From Lachnoclostridium sp. UBA1175 (GTDB lineage Bacteria > Bacillota > Clostridia > Lachnospirales > Lachnospiraceae): 64,000 nt of DNA. Each line of letters opens with the position of its first letter. The stretch's first letter is position 1. Positions 35,590 through 43,539 of the stretch are shown here, piece after piece. Position numbers and translations under genes: made by a program. The stretch spans positions 62,001 through 126,000 of the forward strand of contig DBYX01000015.1 in NCBI GenBank assembly GCA_002311665.1, in the 5' to 3' direction. Under the pieces are notes generated by a model. It did not search any database. It was not told where the DNA came from and saw only the letters and a program-made list of their open reading frames with translations.

Positions 35590-36375
35590 TCAATACTCCA
35601 CGCCTTTGAGTTCGGCGAGCTTCGTGCGCACATCCGCCGCGCGCATCAGCGTCTCGCCGACCAGCACCGCATCCACGCCCGCCGCGCGCAGCGCCACGAC
35701 ATCCTCCGGCGTGCGGACGCCGCTCTCGGAGACGAAGATCGTCCCGGGCGGGACCATTTGCCGAAGCTTACGGCTGTTGCCTGTATCCACCGTAAAATCC
35801 TTGAGGTTGCGGTTGTTCACGCCGATGATCCCGGCCCCCGCACGCAGCGCCGTCTCGATCTCTGCCTCGTCGTGCGCCTCCGTGAGCGCCGCGAGTCCGA
35901 GCGTGCCGCATATCTCAAGATACTCCCGAATCCGCGCCTCGTCAAGGATGGAAACGATCAGCAGCACCGCCGACGCCCCGAGAAGCTTAGCCTCGTAGAT
36001 CATATACGGATCGACCGTAAAATCCTTACGCAGGCACGGCAGCGAGACGCCCTCCGCGATCTCCCGCAAATGCTCGTCGCTCCCGAGGAACCATTTGGGC
36101 TCCGTGAGCACCGAGATGGCGTCCGCGCCAGCTTCCTCGTACCCGCGCGCGATGCGGTAGTACGGGTAGTCCGGCGCGATCAGGCCCTTCGACGGCGACG
36201 CCTTCTTGCACTCGCATATGAAGGAGATTCCGGGATGCGCGAGTGCCGTCTCAAACCGGCCGGGATTCTTCGGCAGTGACTCTGCCATCCGCCGCAGATC
36301 GGCCTCAGCGAGCCTCTGTTTTGCTGCCGCCGTGCGCTCCCGCGCGTGTTCCGCAAGTTGTTCCAGTATGTTCAT
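35590..36375 (-). CDS. trpC: Indole-3-glycerol phosphate synthase
   Basis: TrpC closes the indole ring (261 residues). Signature ISFICECKKASPSKGLIAPDY (substrate lysine) near residue 55, LRKDFTVDPYMIYEAKLLGA with its catalytic Lys, IGVNNRNLKDFTVDTGNS, and SESGVRTPEDV. A ribosome site GAGGTAG precedes the start. The 97-base gap to trpD contains a CCCCGC/GCGGGG hairpin without T-run, so read-through is expected. Confidence 0.95.
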   Translation of the reverse strand: MNILEQLAEHARERTAAAKQRLAEADLRRMAESLPKNPGRFETALAHPGISFICECKKASPSKGLIAPDYPYYRIARGYEEAGADAISVLTEPKWFLGSDEHLREIAEGVSLPCLRKDFTVDPYMIYEAKLLGASAVLLIVSILDEARIREYLEICGTLGLAALTEAHDEAEIETALRAGAGIIGVNNRNLKDFTVDTGNSRKLRQMVPPGTIFVSESGVRTPEDVVALRAAGVDAVLVGETLMRAADVRTKLAELKGVEY

Positions 36376-36472
36376 CGATATCTACCTCGGATCCCCGCCG
36401 CTTTGCGGGGTGTTAGTTGTTTTTTCTTTCGGCCGGAGCCGTAGTTGTGCATCGGTCGGCCGGAGCCGCCGG

Positions 36473-37495
36473 TCACTCCGGACGGTTGCTGACCTCAATG
36501 ATCTTCTCAAGCGTCTCTGTCGCCTTGCCGGAATCAATGAGCTCCGCGGCAAGCTTGACGCCGTCTGCCATGTTTTCCGCCTTACCTGCAATGTAGAGTG
36601 CCGCGCCTGCGTTCATCAGCACCGCATTGCGCTTGTGTCCGGTCTTGCCGGCGAGAATGTCACGCGTGATCTGCGCATTGTCCGCGGGTGTGCCGCCCTT
36701 GAGGTCCTCCTTCGTGCAGCGCTCAAACCCGAAATCCTCCGGCTTGATCACGGTGCTGCGGAACCATCCGTCGCGGATCTCGCAGATCTTCGTCGGCGCG
36801 CTCATAGAGATCTCGTCCAGCTTGTCGAGTCCGTACACGACCATACCGCGCTTCACGCCGAGGTTCACGAGAACCTGCGCCAAAGGCTCCACAAGGTACT
36901 CGTCGTACACGCCGAGAAGCTGCATCGTCGGATGTCCGGGGTTCGTGAGCGGTCCGAGAATGTTGAAGACCGTGCGGAAGCCGAGCTCCTTGCGGATCGG
37001 TCCGACATACTTCATCGAGGTGTGATACTTCTGCGCGAAGAAGAAGCACATTCCGGCTTCCTTGAGAAGCTCCACACAGCGCTCCGGGCTCTGCTGAATG
37101 TTCACCCCGAGCGCCTCAAGGCAGTCCGCCGTACCGCACAGCGAGGATGCCGCACGGTTGCCGTGCTTGGCAACCTTCACGCCGCCCGCCGCCGCAACGA
37201 TTGCAGCCGTCGTGGAAATGTTGAAGCTCTGTGCGTTGTCTCCGCCGGTCCCGACGATCTCGAACACATCCATTCCGGTCTCAACCTGGATCGCGTGATC
37301 GCGCATCGCCGCCGCGCAGCCTGCGATCTCATCGGTCGTCTCTGCGCGGGCGCTCTTCGTGGACAGCGCCGCCAGGAACGCGGAGTTCTGGGTGGGCGTC
37401 GTGTCGCCGCTCATAATCTCATTCATTACGGTGTATGCCTCATCATATGTGAGGTCTTCCTTGCTTACGATTTTGACAATTGCTTCCTTGATCAT
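36473..37495 (-). CDS. trpD: Anthranilate phosphoribosyltransferase
   Basis: TrpD attaches phosphoribose to anthranilate. The 340-residue protein contains the diagnostic glycine-rich PRPP loop VGTGGDNAQSFNISTTAA near residue 80, VAKHGNRAASSLCGTADCLE, and RTVFNILGPLTNPGHPTMQ. AAGGAG stands before the ATG. The gap to trpG upstream is 703 bases and is filled by the second phased array and a tandem repeat, unusual inside a trp operon. Confidence 0.95.
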   Translation of the reverse strand: MIKEAIVKIVSKEDLTYDEAYTVMNEIMSGDTTPTQNSAFLAALSTKSARAETTDEIAGCAAAMRDHAIQVETGMDVFEIVGTGGDNAQSFNISTTAAIVAAAGGVKVAKHGNRAASSLCGTADCLEALGVNIQQSPERCVELLKEAGMCFFFAQKYHTSMKYVGPIRKELGFRTVFNILGPLTNPGHPTMQLLGVYDEYLVEPLAQVLVNLGVKRGMVVYGLDKLDEISMSAPTKICEIRDGWFRSTVIKPEDFGFERCTKEDLKGGTPADNAQITRDILAGKTGHKRNAVLMNAGAALYIAGKAENMADGVKLAAELIDSGKATETLEKIIEVSNRPE

Positions 37496-37670
37496 CGGTT
37501 TGGTCTCCTTTTTGTTTTATAGTTTGTTTTCTCAAAGTACTGATCTTTTGTTGTTCTGAGGAGTATTCTTTTGATTCCTCAAGCATTAACCTTTTGTTTC
37601 CCAAAGTATTAAACAGTCTTGAAGTCTTTATAACGGAAATTCCGTCCGTTTTTGCCTGTTTTCGTGATTT

Positions 37671-38045
37671 TTCTGTTGACACCCGGTAATTCTCAGGTTT
37701 CAACAGAAGTCTTGCTCGAAACAGGTATCTCCGAGAGCCCCGAATGCTTCTTTTTTCTGTTGAAACTGTCTGTTTCGAAGATTTCAACAGTAAACCGGCG
37801 CCGGAACGGATGCCTCGAAAGCCTTGAAAGCTTCTTTTTTCTGTTGAACTTATCTTTTTTGAAGCTTTCAACAGAAAACTTTCTCCGAATTTGATGTTTC
37901 AGAAACCCCGATGGACTCTTTTTTCTGTTGAACCGGCTTTCTAAACAGGGTTTCAACAGAAATCCCCGGAAATTCGATCTTTTTGGGGGATGTTTCTCTC
38001 GCTTTTTTCTGTTGAATCCCAAGAAAAAGCAAGTTTCAACAGAAA
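37671..38045. repeat. Phased array 2: five inverted-repeat units at 84-bp period, inside the trp operon
   Basis: TTCTGTTGA starts at 37671, 37755, 37839, 37923 and 38008; TCAACAGAA (one copy TCAACAGTA) at 37700, 37784, 37868, 37953 and 38037. Spacing is 84 bp except for one extra base in unit 4, where the arm itself gained an A. Full arms reach 12 bp (unit 3: TTTTCTGTTGAA with TTCAACAGAAAA), so each framed unit is about 42 bp, followed by a spacer of about 42 bp. Interiors and spacers are unique. T-runs precede left arms, A-runs follow right arms. The rest of 37496-37670 is T-rich with CTTTTGTT-like repeats and no gene. Confidence 0.88.
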
Positions 38046-38046
38046 A

Positions 38047-38166
38047 CTGCCCTCCCGGGCTGCCCAACTTTACGGAAAGCAACTCTTCGTCACCCGGCTG
38101 CCCTCCCGGGCCGCCCAACTCTACGGAAAGCAACTCTTCGTCACCCGGCTGCACTCCCGGGCCGCC
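38047..38166. repeat. 51-bp tandem repeat, 2.35 copies, upstream of trpG end
   Basis: Copies at 38047-38097 and 38098-38148 differ at two positions; a partial third runs 38149-38166. Each contains CTCCCGGG and GGAAAGCAACTCTTCGTCAC. The repeat begins where phased array 2 ends, so the trpG-trpD gap is entirely repetitive. No open frame with a ribosome site covers it. Confidence 0.88.
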
Positions 38167-38198
38167 TATCCACCGGGAAGCGCTTCTGCTCCCGCTCC

Positions 38199-38765
38199 CT
38201 ACAGCCGCAGGAAGTTCCTGAGCATTTGTTTCCCGTCCGGGGTCAGGATCGACTCGGGATGGAACTGCACCCCGTAGATGGGGTAGTCGCGGTGCTGCAC
38301 GGCCATCACCTCGCCGTCGTCCGTGACGGCGGTGACCCGAAGTTCCTCGGGGATGGTCGCGGCGTCAGCCGCGAGCGAGTGATAGCGGGCAACCGGCGCC
38401 TCCTTCGGGCAGTGCGCGAAGATCGGGCAGGCAGAGTCGAAACGGACGACGGATTGTTTGCCGTGCATCAGACGCTTTGCGTAGGTAACGGTTGCTCCGA
38501 ACGCCGCGCAGATCGCCTGGTGCCCGAGGCACACGCCCAGGGTCGGGATCGTGCGGCCGAGCGTCCGCGCCGCCTCAATGATGATGCCGGCGTCCTCCGG
38601 CCGTCCCGGGCCGGGGGAGAGGATGATGTGATCGGGCGCGAGCGCCGCGATCTCCTCGACCGTCATTTCGTCGTTGCGGATCACCTTGATGTCCGGGTTG
38701 ATCTCGCCGACGAGCTGATAAAGATTGTATGAAAAACTGTCGTAGTTATCAATGAGCAGAATCAT
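38199..38765 (-). CDS. trpG: Anthranilate synthase glutamine amidotransferase subunit
   Basis: TrpG (188 residues) supplies ammonia to TrpE by hydrolysing glutamine. It shows MILLIDNYDSFSYNLYQ, LSPGPGRPEDAG, the nucleophile elbow LGVCLGHQAICAAFG with the catalytic Cys, and the His-Glu pair in YGVQFHPESIL. The start overlaps the trpE stop (ATGA), typical of a two-subunit complex made in equal amounts. It may also serve 4-amino-4-deoxychorismate synthase, as in Bacillus. Confidence 0.95.
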   Translation of the reverse strand: MILLIDNYDSFSYNLYQLVGEINPDIKVIRNDEMTVEEIAALAPDHIILSPGPGRPEDAGIIIEAARTLGRTIPTLGVCLGHQAICAAFGATVTYAKRLMHGKQSVVRFDSACPIFAHCPKEAPVARYHSLAADAATIPEELRVTAVTDDGEVMAVQHRDYPIYGVQFHPESILTPDGKQMLRNFLRL

Positions 38766-40228
38766 TCGTCCACCTCCGCGGCCAGCTGCAACGCCTGCAG
38801 CGAAGCCTTCGCCTTATTCAGGCATTCTTCGTATTCCTTCTCCGGCACGGAATCCGCCACGATCCCAGCGCCGCTTCGCACGAACACTTTGCCGTTCTTC
38901 TTGTAAGCGATGCGAATGGCGATGCAGGTGTCCATATTGCCCGCGAAATCGATGTAGCCTATCGCGCCGCCGTAAATTCCGCGCTTGTTGTTCTCAAGCT
39001 CCCCGATCAGTTGGCACGCGCGGATCTTCGGCGCGCCGGAGAGCGTTCCGGCCGGCAGCACCGCCTCGATGGCGTCGAGCGCGTCGCGGTCATCGCGGAT
39101 TGAGCCGCGCACCGTGGAGCCGATGTGCATCACGTGGGAGAAGCGCTCAATCTGATGGTACTTCTCAACCTGCACCGTGCCGAATTTGCTGATCTTGCCG
39201 AGGTCGTTGCGCCCGAGGTCGACAAGCATATTGTGCTCCGCAAGCTCCTTCTCGTCCGCGAGCAACTCTCCCTCGAGCATCGCGTCCTCGTGCATCGTCT
39301 TGCCACGCGGCCTCGTTCCCGCGAGAGGGAACGTGTGCAGCACGCCGTCCGTAAGCTTCACCAGCGTCTCCGGCGACGCACCCGCGACCTCCACATCCGT
39401 GCCTGCAAAATAAAACATGTACGGGGAGGGATTGATCGTCCGCAGCACGCGGTAGGTGTTGAGAAGGCTGCCCTCGAACGGTGCACACAGGCGGTTCGAA
39501 AGGACGATCTGGAAAATGTCACCCTCGCGGATGTAGTTCTTCGCTTTCTCCACCATCGCGCAGTATTCTTCGCGGCTGAACAGCGCCGAAACCTCACCGG
39601 TCAACTTGCCCGCGGGCTCCTGCTTCTTCTCGCCGTTGCGGAGCAGCTCAGCCATCTCGCGAAGATCCTCGACGGCCTTCGCGTAGCCGGCCTCGACATC
39701 GTCGAGCCGCACGTTGGCGATCAGGATGATCTTCTGCTTCACGTTGTCGAAAGCGATCACCTTGTCGAAGAGCATCACGTCGACATCCTTGAACGCCTCC
39801 GTGTCTACAACCTGGCCGCGCACGGAGGGCTCGCTGTAACCGAGGTAATCGTACGAAAAATACCCGACCAGTCCACCGGTGAACGGCGGCAGATCCGAGA
39901 AGCGCGGGCTCCTGCAATCCGCGAGGATTTTCCGAAGGTACGCCGACGGGTCGTTCGTCTCGATCGTCTCGCTGCCGTTCTGCAGCACCCCGTCCACACA
40001 GGAGATCGCGAGCTTCGGGTCGTACCCGAGGAATGTGTAGCGGCCCCAGGTCTCGTTGGCCTGCGCCGACTCGAGCATATAGCAGTGCGTGGATACGTTT
40101 TTCAGTATCTTCATCGTTTCGATCGGCGTCGTAAAATCCGACAGCATTTCGCAGCTCACCGGCGCGAGGTTGTACTGCCCCTCAGCCGCAAGTTTCTGCA
40201 GTTCCGAAAGAGTGGGTTTGAAGTTCAT
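38762..40228 (-). CDS. trpE: Anthranilate synthase component I
   Basis: TrpE (488 residues) converts chorismate to anthranilate. The N-terminal part carries the tryptophan-binding region with LESAQANETWGRYTFLGYDP (the ES...RY feedback motif). The catalytic half shows FQIVLSNRLCAPFEG, GASPETLVKLTDG, the signature LPAGTLSGAPKIRACQLIGE, and RSGAGIVADSVPEKEYEE. Feedback inhibition by tryptophan is therefore expected. GGGAGG precedes the ATG. It is the first gene of trpEGDCFBA and is preceded by a Trp T-box and a repeat-rich leader. Confidence 0.95.
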   Translation of the reverse strand: MNFKPTLSELQKLAAEGQYNLAPVSCEMLSDFTTPIETMKILKNVSTHCYMLESAQANETWGRYTFLGYDPKLAISCVDGVLQNGSETIETNDPSAYLRKILADCRSPRFSDLPPFTGGLVGYFSYDYLGYSEPSVRGQVVDTEAFKDVDVMLFDKVIAFDNVKQKIILIANVRLDDVEAGYAKAVEDLREMAELLRNGEKKQEPAGKLTGEVSALFSREEYCAMVEKAKNYIREGDIFQIVLSNRLCAPFEGSLLNTYRVLRTINPSPYMFYFAGTDVEVAGASPETLVKLTDGVLHTFPLAGTRPRGKTMHEDAMLEGELLADEKELAEHNMLVDLGRNDLGKISKFGTVQVEKYHQIERFSHVMHIGSTVRGSIRDDRDALDAIEAVLPAGTLSGAPKIRACQLIGELENNKRGIYGGAIGYIDFAGNMDTCIAIRIAYKKNGKVFVRSGAGIVADSVPEKEYEECLNKAKASLQALQLAAEVDE

Positions 40229-40260
40229 TGGGTACCTCCCGATAAAAAATTAGTCTGCGC

Positions 40261-40432
40261 AACCTCGCGAGCAGAGCTCGCTCGGTGTACGTGCGCTCGG
40301 TTCTTCCGCCGCGAACTTCGTTCGCTCCCGGGATCGTCCTTTCAACCTCGCGAGCGGAGCTCGCTCGGTGTACGTGCGCTCGGCACTCGCATAACCTCGC
40401 GAGCAAAGCTCGCTCGGTGTACGTGCGCTCGG
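40261..40432. repeat. Three copies of a 40-bp REP-like element in the trp leader
   Basis: Nearly identical copies begin at 40261, 40344 and 40393. Each contains GCGAGC-N3-GCTCGC, able to form a hairpin, then TCGGTGTACGTGCGCTCGG. Between and after them are further short hairpins: GCGAACTTCGTTCGC, GCGGACTTCGTCCGC, CGGGAAcctcGTTCCCG. The stretch 40229-40559, between the T-box terminator and trpE, is thus a string of palindromes. It resembles repetitive extragenic elements and may also slow or protect the mRNA. Confidence 0.85.
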
Positions 40433-40558
40433 CACTCGCATCGCGGACTTCGTCCGCTTCCGGTCCCGTCCTTCCGCCTCGCCGGGAACCTCGTTCCCGC
40501 GAGGGCGTCAGTCCGATCCCGCCGCCCTCCGGCGGTGCGAGTGCTCTCGCTTAGCGCA

Positions 40559-40852
40559 CAAAAAAGTCCTTGACAGAATGTTACTTCTGTCAAGGACGAA
40601 TAATTACAAAATTCGCGGTGCCACCTTGATTCACGGAAAATCCGTGCTCTCTGCAGGATACCATCATATCCCCGGCAAGTTACGCCTGCCTCACGTCGCA
40701 GAATACTCCGGGGGTCACCCGTTTGACTGCGCCCTCCGCGGTCCATTTGACAATGTGTTTCTTGCCTGATTCTCAGCTGCGCAGGCTCTCTGTGAAGGCA
40801 TCGTTGCCGTTATCTCCGCTTCATCGGTTTCGCGTATGCGGTTGTCTAACTG
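40559..40852 (-). ncRNA. T-box riboswitch, tryptophan specific
   Basis: Reading the minus strand, the diagnostic T-box sequence AGGTGGCACCGCG lies at 40614-40626, before the terminator. Upstream, AGAGAGCCTGCGCAGCTGAG matches the conserved distal part of stem I. The specifier codon is read as TGG (Trp) in AAATGGACC at 40743-40745. The antiterminator bulge TGGC fits a G discriminator base, as in bacterial tRNA-Trp. Uncharged tRNA-Trp binding would allow read-through into trpEGDCFBA. Confidence 0.93.
40560..40597 (-). terminator. T-box terminator hairpin
   Basis: A 13-bp perfect stem, GTCCTTGACAGAA closing on TTCTGTCAAGGAC, is followed by TTTTTT. It is the off-state of the Trp T-box. Confidence 0.93.
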
Positions 40853-40858
40853 TTGCCG

Positions 40859-40888
40859 ATTATAAACCGCCTTTCTCGGATTTGTCAA
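40859..40888 (-). promoter_or_regulatory. Promoter of the trp operon
   Basis: Minus-strand TTGACA, 18-base spacer, TATAAT. Transcription should start near 40852, directly at the T-box. Between this and the next gene (40889-40978) I see no other signal. Confidence 0.85.
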
Positions 40889-40978
40889 CAACTTTTTTCA
40901 AAGGTCTCGCAAGTGGCTGACCGGTGTCCCGTCCGTAGCCGAACCGGCCGCCCGGTCCGCCGGCGATCCGTTGTCCCG

Positions 40979-43360
40979 TCAATTACCCGCGCCGATGAAG
41001 CTGCGCCAGTTACAATCCGTGAAAGAGACATCCACCGGCTCCTCATCCGGCAAATGATTCCAGCTGTCCTGCCGGAGCATTGTCGGCAGGCCGACGAGGA
41101 AATATGTGTATCTGAGGTTGTAGCCGTTCGTGTAATCCGAGGTGTTGTTCATCAGCGGGTCGTCCCAGGTGCAGTCGACATAGTAGAACTGACCGTCTTC
41201 AAGCCGCACGGCATTGAACGCGTGATTGTATCCACGCACCTCAACATTCGGGATCAGCAGCAGATCCATAAACGCCGAGAAGAGTCTCGTGTATCCGCTG
41301 CACACGGCGATATGGTCGTTCAGAACCTCGTGCGCGTTATGCTGCGTGTAGGTGAGATCATAGTAAGTGTTCACCACGATCCAGTCGTGAATGGCCTTGA
41401 TCTTCTCCACGCGGTTCATCGATTCGTCGGTGCACTCTTCGATGATCTCCCACATCAGAGCGATGTCATCGTCCGTCAGACCGTATTTGTCATCCCAGTA
41501 CCACCGCCGCATATCCTCGTTCGCGCGCCAGTCGAAGTCGTTAACATGGAACCCGTAGAAGAAGCGGTACAGCTGCTTATTGTGGCTGAGGTCGAGGTCC
41601 TCCAGCCGGTTGTACGAGCAGTAGAACCAGCCAAGCTCCGTGTTTTGGCTCACGTCCAGCTCCGTCAGCTCGTTCACAAAGCACTCGCAGACGGTCATCG
41701 CCGCATTGTTCGTAACATCGAGCGACGTCAGCCGGTTGTAGCCGCAGAACAGCTGCTCCAGGTCCGCGCACGGGCTCACGTTGATGCTCGTGAGATCATT
41801 TTGCGAGCAACGCAGCGTCTTGAGTGCCTTGTTGTTGCCGAGATTCAGGCTCGTCAGCAGGTTGTTCGAGCAATCCAACTCCTCCAGAAGCTTGTTCTTG
41901 CTGACATTGAGCTTCGTCAGGCGGTAATCGTGCACCGTCTTCGTCCGCGAGTCGTAATAGTACAGCCCCTGGCACTCCAGGAGCACCAGCTTGGTGTTTC
42001 TGCTGACATCGAGCTTCACAAGACGGTTCCTGCCGCAGCGCAGCTGCCTCAGCTCCGTGTTGCAGCTCAGGTTCAGCGATAATATGTAATTGCTCTCCAG
42101 CTTCCAGTAGTACTGCGTCGCCTCCTCAATCCCGCTCTGTGCTTTGTAGCGCTCCATGCTCGTCGCGCCGCTGCAGTCGAGTTTCTCAAGCTTGGTGAAG
42201 AACTCCACGCCCTTCAGGTCGCCGATCCCCATCTTCGCGACGTTGATCTCCGTCACGGCCTGCAGTTCGGCCAGGCTGAGTTTGCCGTTCTGATCCGTGT
42301 CGAACGACTCGGATACGTACTGTCGGAAAATGTCGTCCGGAAAATAAACATCGGTCACCGGTATGGTGCGCAGCGTCAGCTTCGCGGCGTCGGAGATCAG
42401 CTCGTTGCCGAACTCATCCTTCACGATGCAGCGGAACCGGTAGCCCTGGTGCGCCGCCTTGGTGGAGATGCTGAAGGTCGCCTTCTTTGCGCTCGCGCTG
42501 GTCGAGTCCTTCCACGTGTCGGAGGACGGCGCCTTCGTCTGCCACTGGTAGGTCAGTTGACTGCCGCCGGTAACCGTCACGCTGAAGGTGGCGGTGGAAG
42601 TCACGGCCACGGTCGCATTTTTCGGCTGCTCCGCGATCTCCGGCCGGATGGACAGCGTCGCGGCATCCGATGTGACCGACTGCCCGCTGCCGTCCGTGAC
42701 GATGCAGCGGAATTTGTAGCCGTTGTGGCCGGCCTGAACCGTGATGTTGAAGGTCGCCTTCTTCGCGCTTGCGGAAGTCGAATTCTTCCACGTCGTCGAC
42801 TTCGGTGCCAGCGTCTGCCACTGGTAGGTGACCGTCGGCTGACCGGTCGCAACAACCTTGAACGAAGCCGTCTCGCCGACGAGCTTGCCGACGCTCTTCG
42901 GCTGGGTCGTGATCGCCAGCTGCTTGACCGTCAGCGTCGCCGCCGAGCTGGTCTTGCTGCTTCCGCTGCCGTCCTTCACGATGCAGCGGAACTGATATCC
43001 GTTGTGGCCCGCCTGCGCGGTGAGATTGAAGGTCGCCTTCTTCGCGCTCGCGGAGGTCGAATTCTTCCACTCCGTCGCGCCCGGTGCCTTCGTCTGCCAC
43101 TGATATTGCAAAGTGCCCGTGCCGGTCGCCGTCACCTTGAACACCGCCTGCTCACCCGCGAACACCGAAGCGTTCTTCGGCTGTGCGGACAGCGTGACTG
43201 CGGCGAGCACCGTTCCATAGCCGTTCCCGCCGAGCTGCGCCGCACTGCGGGCATCCGCTGAATACGACGCCGCGTGTGCCGCCGGGACGTACCCAAGGAG
43301 CATCGCGCAAGTCAGAAACAGCGCCACGGTCAACCGGAATCCTCGTTTCACATTTTTCAT
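40979..43360 (-). CDS. Secreted Ig-like / LRR / transglutaminase-domain protein
   Basis: A 793-residue exported protein. Signal peptide to about residue 30 (YVPAAHA). Three Ig-like modules follow (about 50-330), each with YQWQTKAPG...W, ATFN and GHNGY/GYRFRCIVKD. An EF-hand-like loop FDTDQNGKLSLAEL precedes leucine-rich repeats (about 370-610; LTKLNVSKNKLLEELDCSNN type). The C-terminal transglutaminase-like domain has Cys in HIAVCSGYTRLF, His in RGYNHAFNAVRLE and Asp in YYVDCTWDD, so the Cys-His-Asp triad is complete. It may crosslink or cleave extracellular protein; no wall anchor is visible. A separate promoter lies just upstream. Confidence 0.88.
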   Translation of the reverse strand: MKNVKRGFRLTVALFLTCAMLLGYVPAAHAASYSADARSAAQLGGNGYGTVLAAVTLSAQPKNASVFAGEQAVFKVTATGTGTLQYQWQTKAPGATEWKNSTSASAKKATFNLTAQAGHNGYQFRCIVKDGSGSSKTSSAATLTVKQLAITTQPKSVGKLVGETASFKVVATGQPTVTYQWQTLAPKSTTWKNSTSASAKKATFNITVQAGHNGYKFRCIVTDGSGQSVTSDAATLSIRPEIAEQPKNATVAVTSTATFSVTVTGGSQLTYQWQTKAPSSDTWKDSTSASAKKATFSISTKAAHQGYRFRCIVKDEFGNELISDAAKLTLRTIPVTDVYFPDDIFRQYVSESFDTDQNGKLSLAELQAVTEINVAKMGIGDLKGVEFFTKLEKLDCSGATSMERYKAQSGIEEATQYYWKLESNYILSLNLSCNTELRQLRCGRNRLVKLDVSRNTKLVLLECQGLYYYDSRTKTVHDYRLTKLNVSKNKLLEELDCSNNLLTSLNLGNNKALKTLRCSQNDLTSINVSPCADLEQLFCGYNRLTSLDVTNNAAMTVCECFVNELTELDVSQNTELGWFYCSYNRLEDLDLSHNKQLYRFFYGFHVNDFDWRANEDMRRWYWDDKYGLTDDDIALMWEIIEECTDESMNRVEKIKAIHDWIVVNTYYDLTYTQHNAHEVLNDHIAVCSGYTRLFSAFMDLLLIPNVEVRGYNHAFNAVRLEDGQFYYVDCTWDDPLMNNTSDYTNGYNLRYTYFLVGLPTMLRQDSWNHLPDEEPVDVSFTDCNWRSFIGAGN

Positions 43361-43417
43361 AGTTTATCCTCCGCTTATAACAACGCATAAACACGGTTCA
43401 TACATCCTGATAAACCA

Positions 43418-43446
43418 AGCATACAGAATCGGAAAATGAGTGTCAA
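43418..43446 (-). promoter_or_regulatory. Promoter of the 793-residue LRR/transglutaminase gene
   Basis: Minus-strand TTGACA, 17-base spacer, TATGCT, immediately after the terminator of the preceding gene. Confidence 0.75.
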
Positions 43447-43450
43447 GGAC

Positions 43451-43500
43451 ACAAAGAAGACAGCCTTTCCGGCGGGATCGCGATCCCCCGGCAGGCTGTC
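43451..43500 (-). terminator. Terminator after the 669-residue Ig/InlB-repeat gene
   Basis: A long hairpin pairs GACAGCCT with AGGCTGTC (43459-43500), with further pairing inside. The minus strand continues TTCTTTG; the plus strand continues TTTTTT. Confidence 0.7.
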
Positions 43501-43539
43501 TTTTTTGCTCATATTGCGACGCGTTTTATTGCATTAGGC

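Noticed and set aside
37693..38154. Minus-strand open frame over array 2 with repeated FNRKKK-like peptide
   Set aside because: Same reason as for array 1: periodicity comes from the DNA arms, the one-base slip in unit 4 would break the frame, and no ribosome site is present.
43501..43506. Plus-strand terminator evidence for a plus-strand gene near 43440-43510
   Set aside because: No plus-strand gene ends there; the hairpin serves the minus-strand gene ending at 43540.
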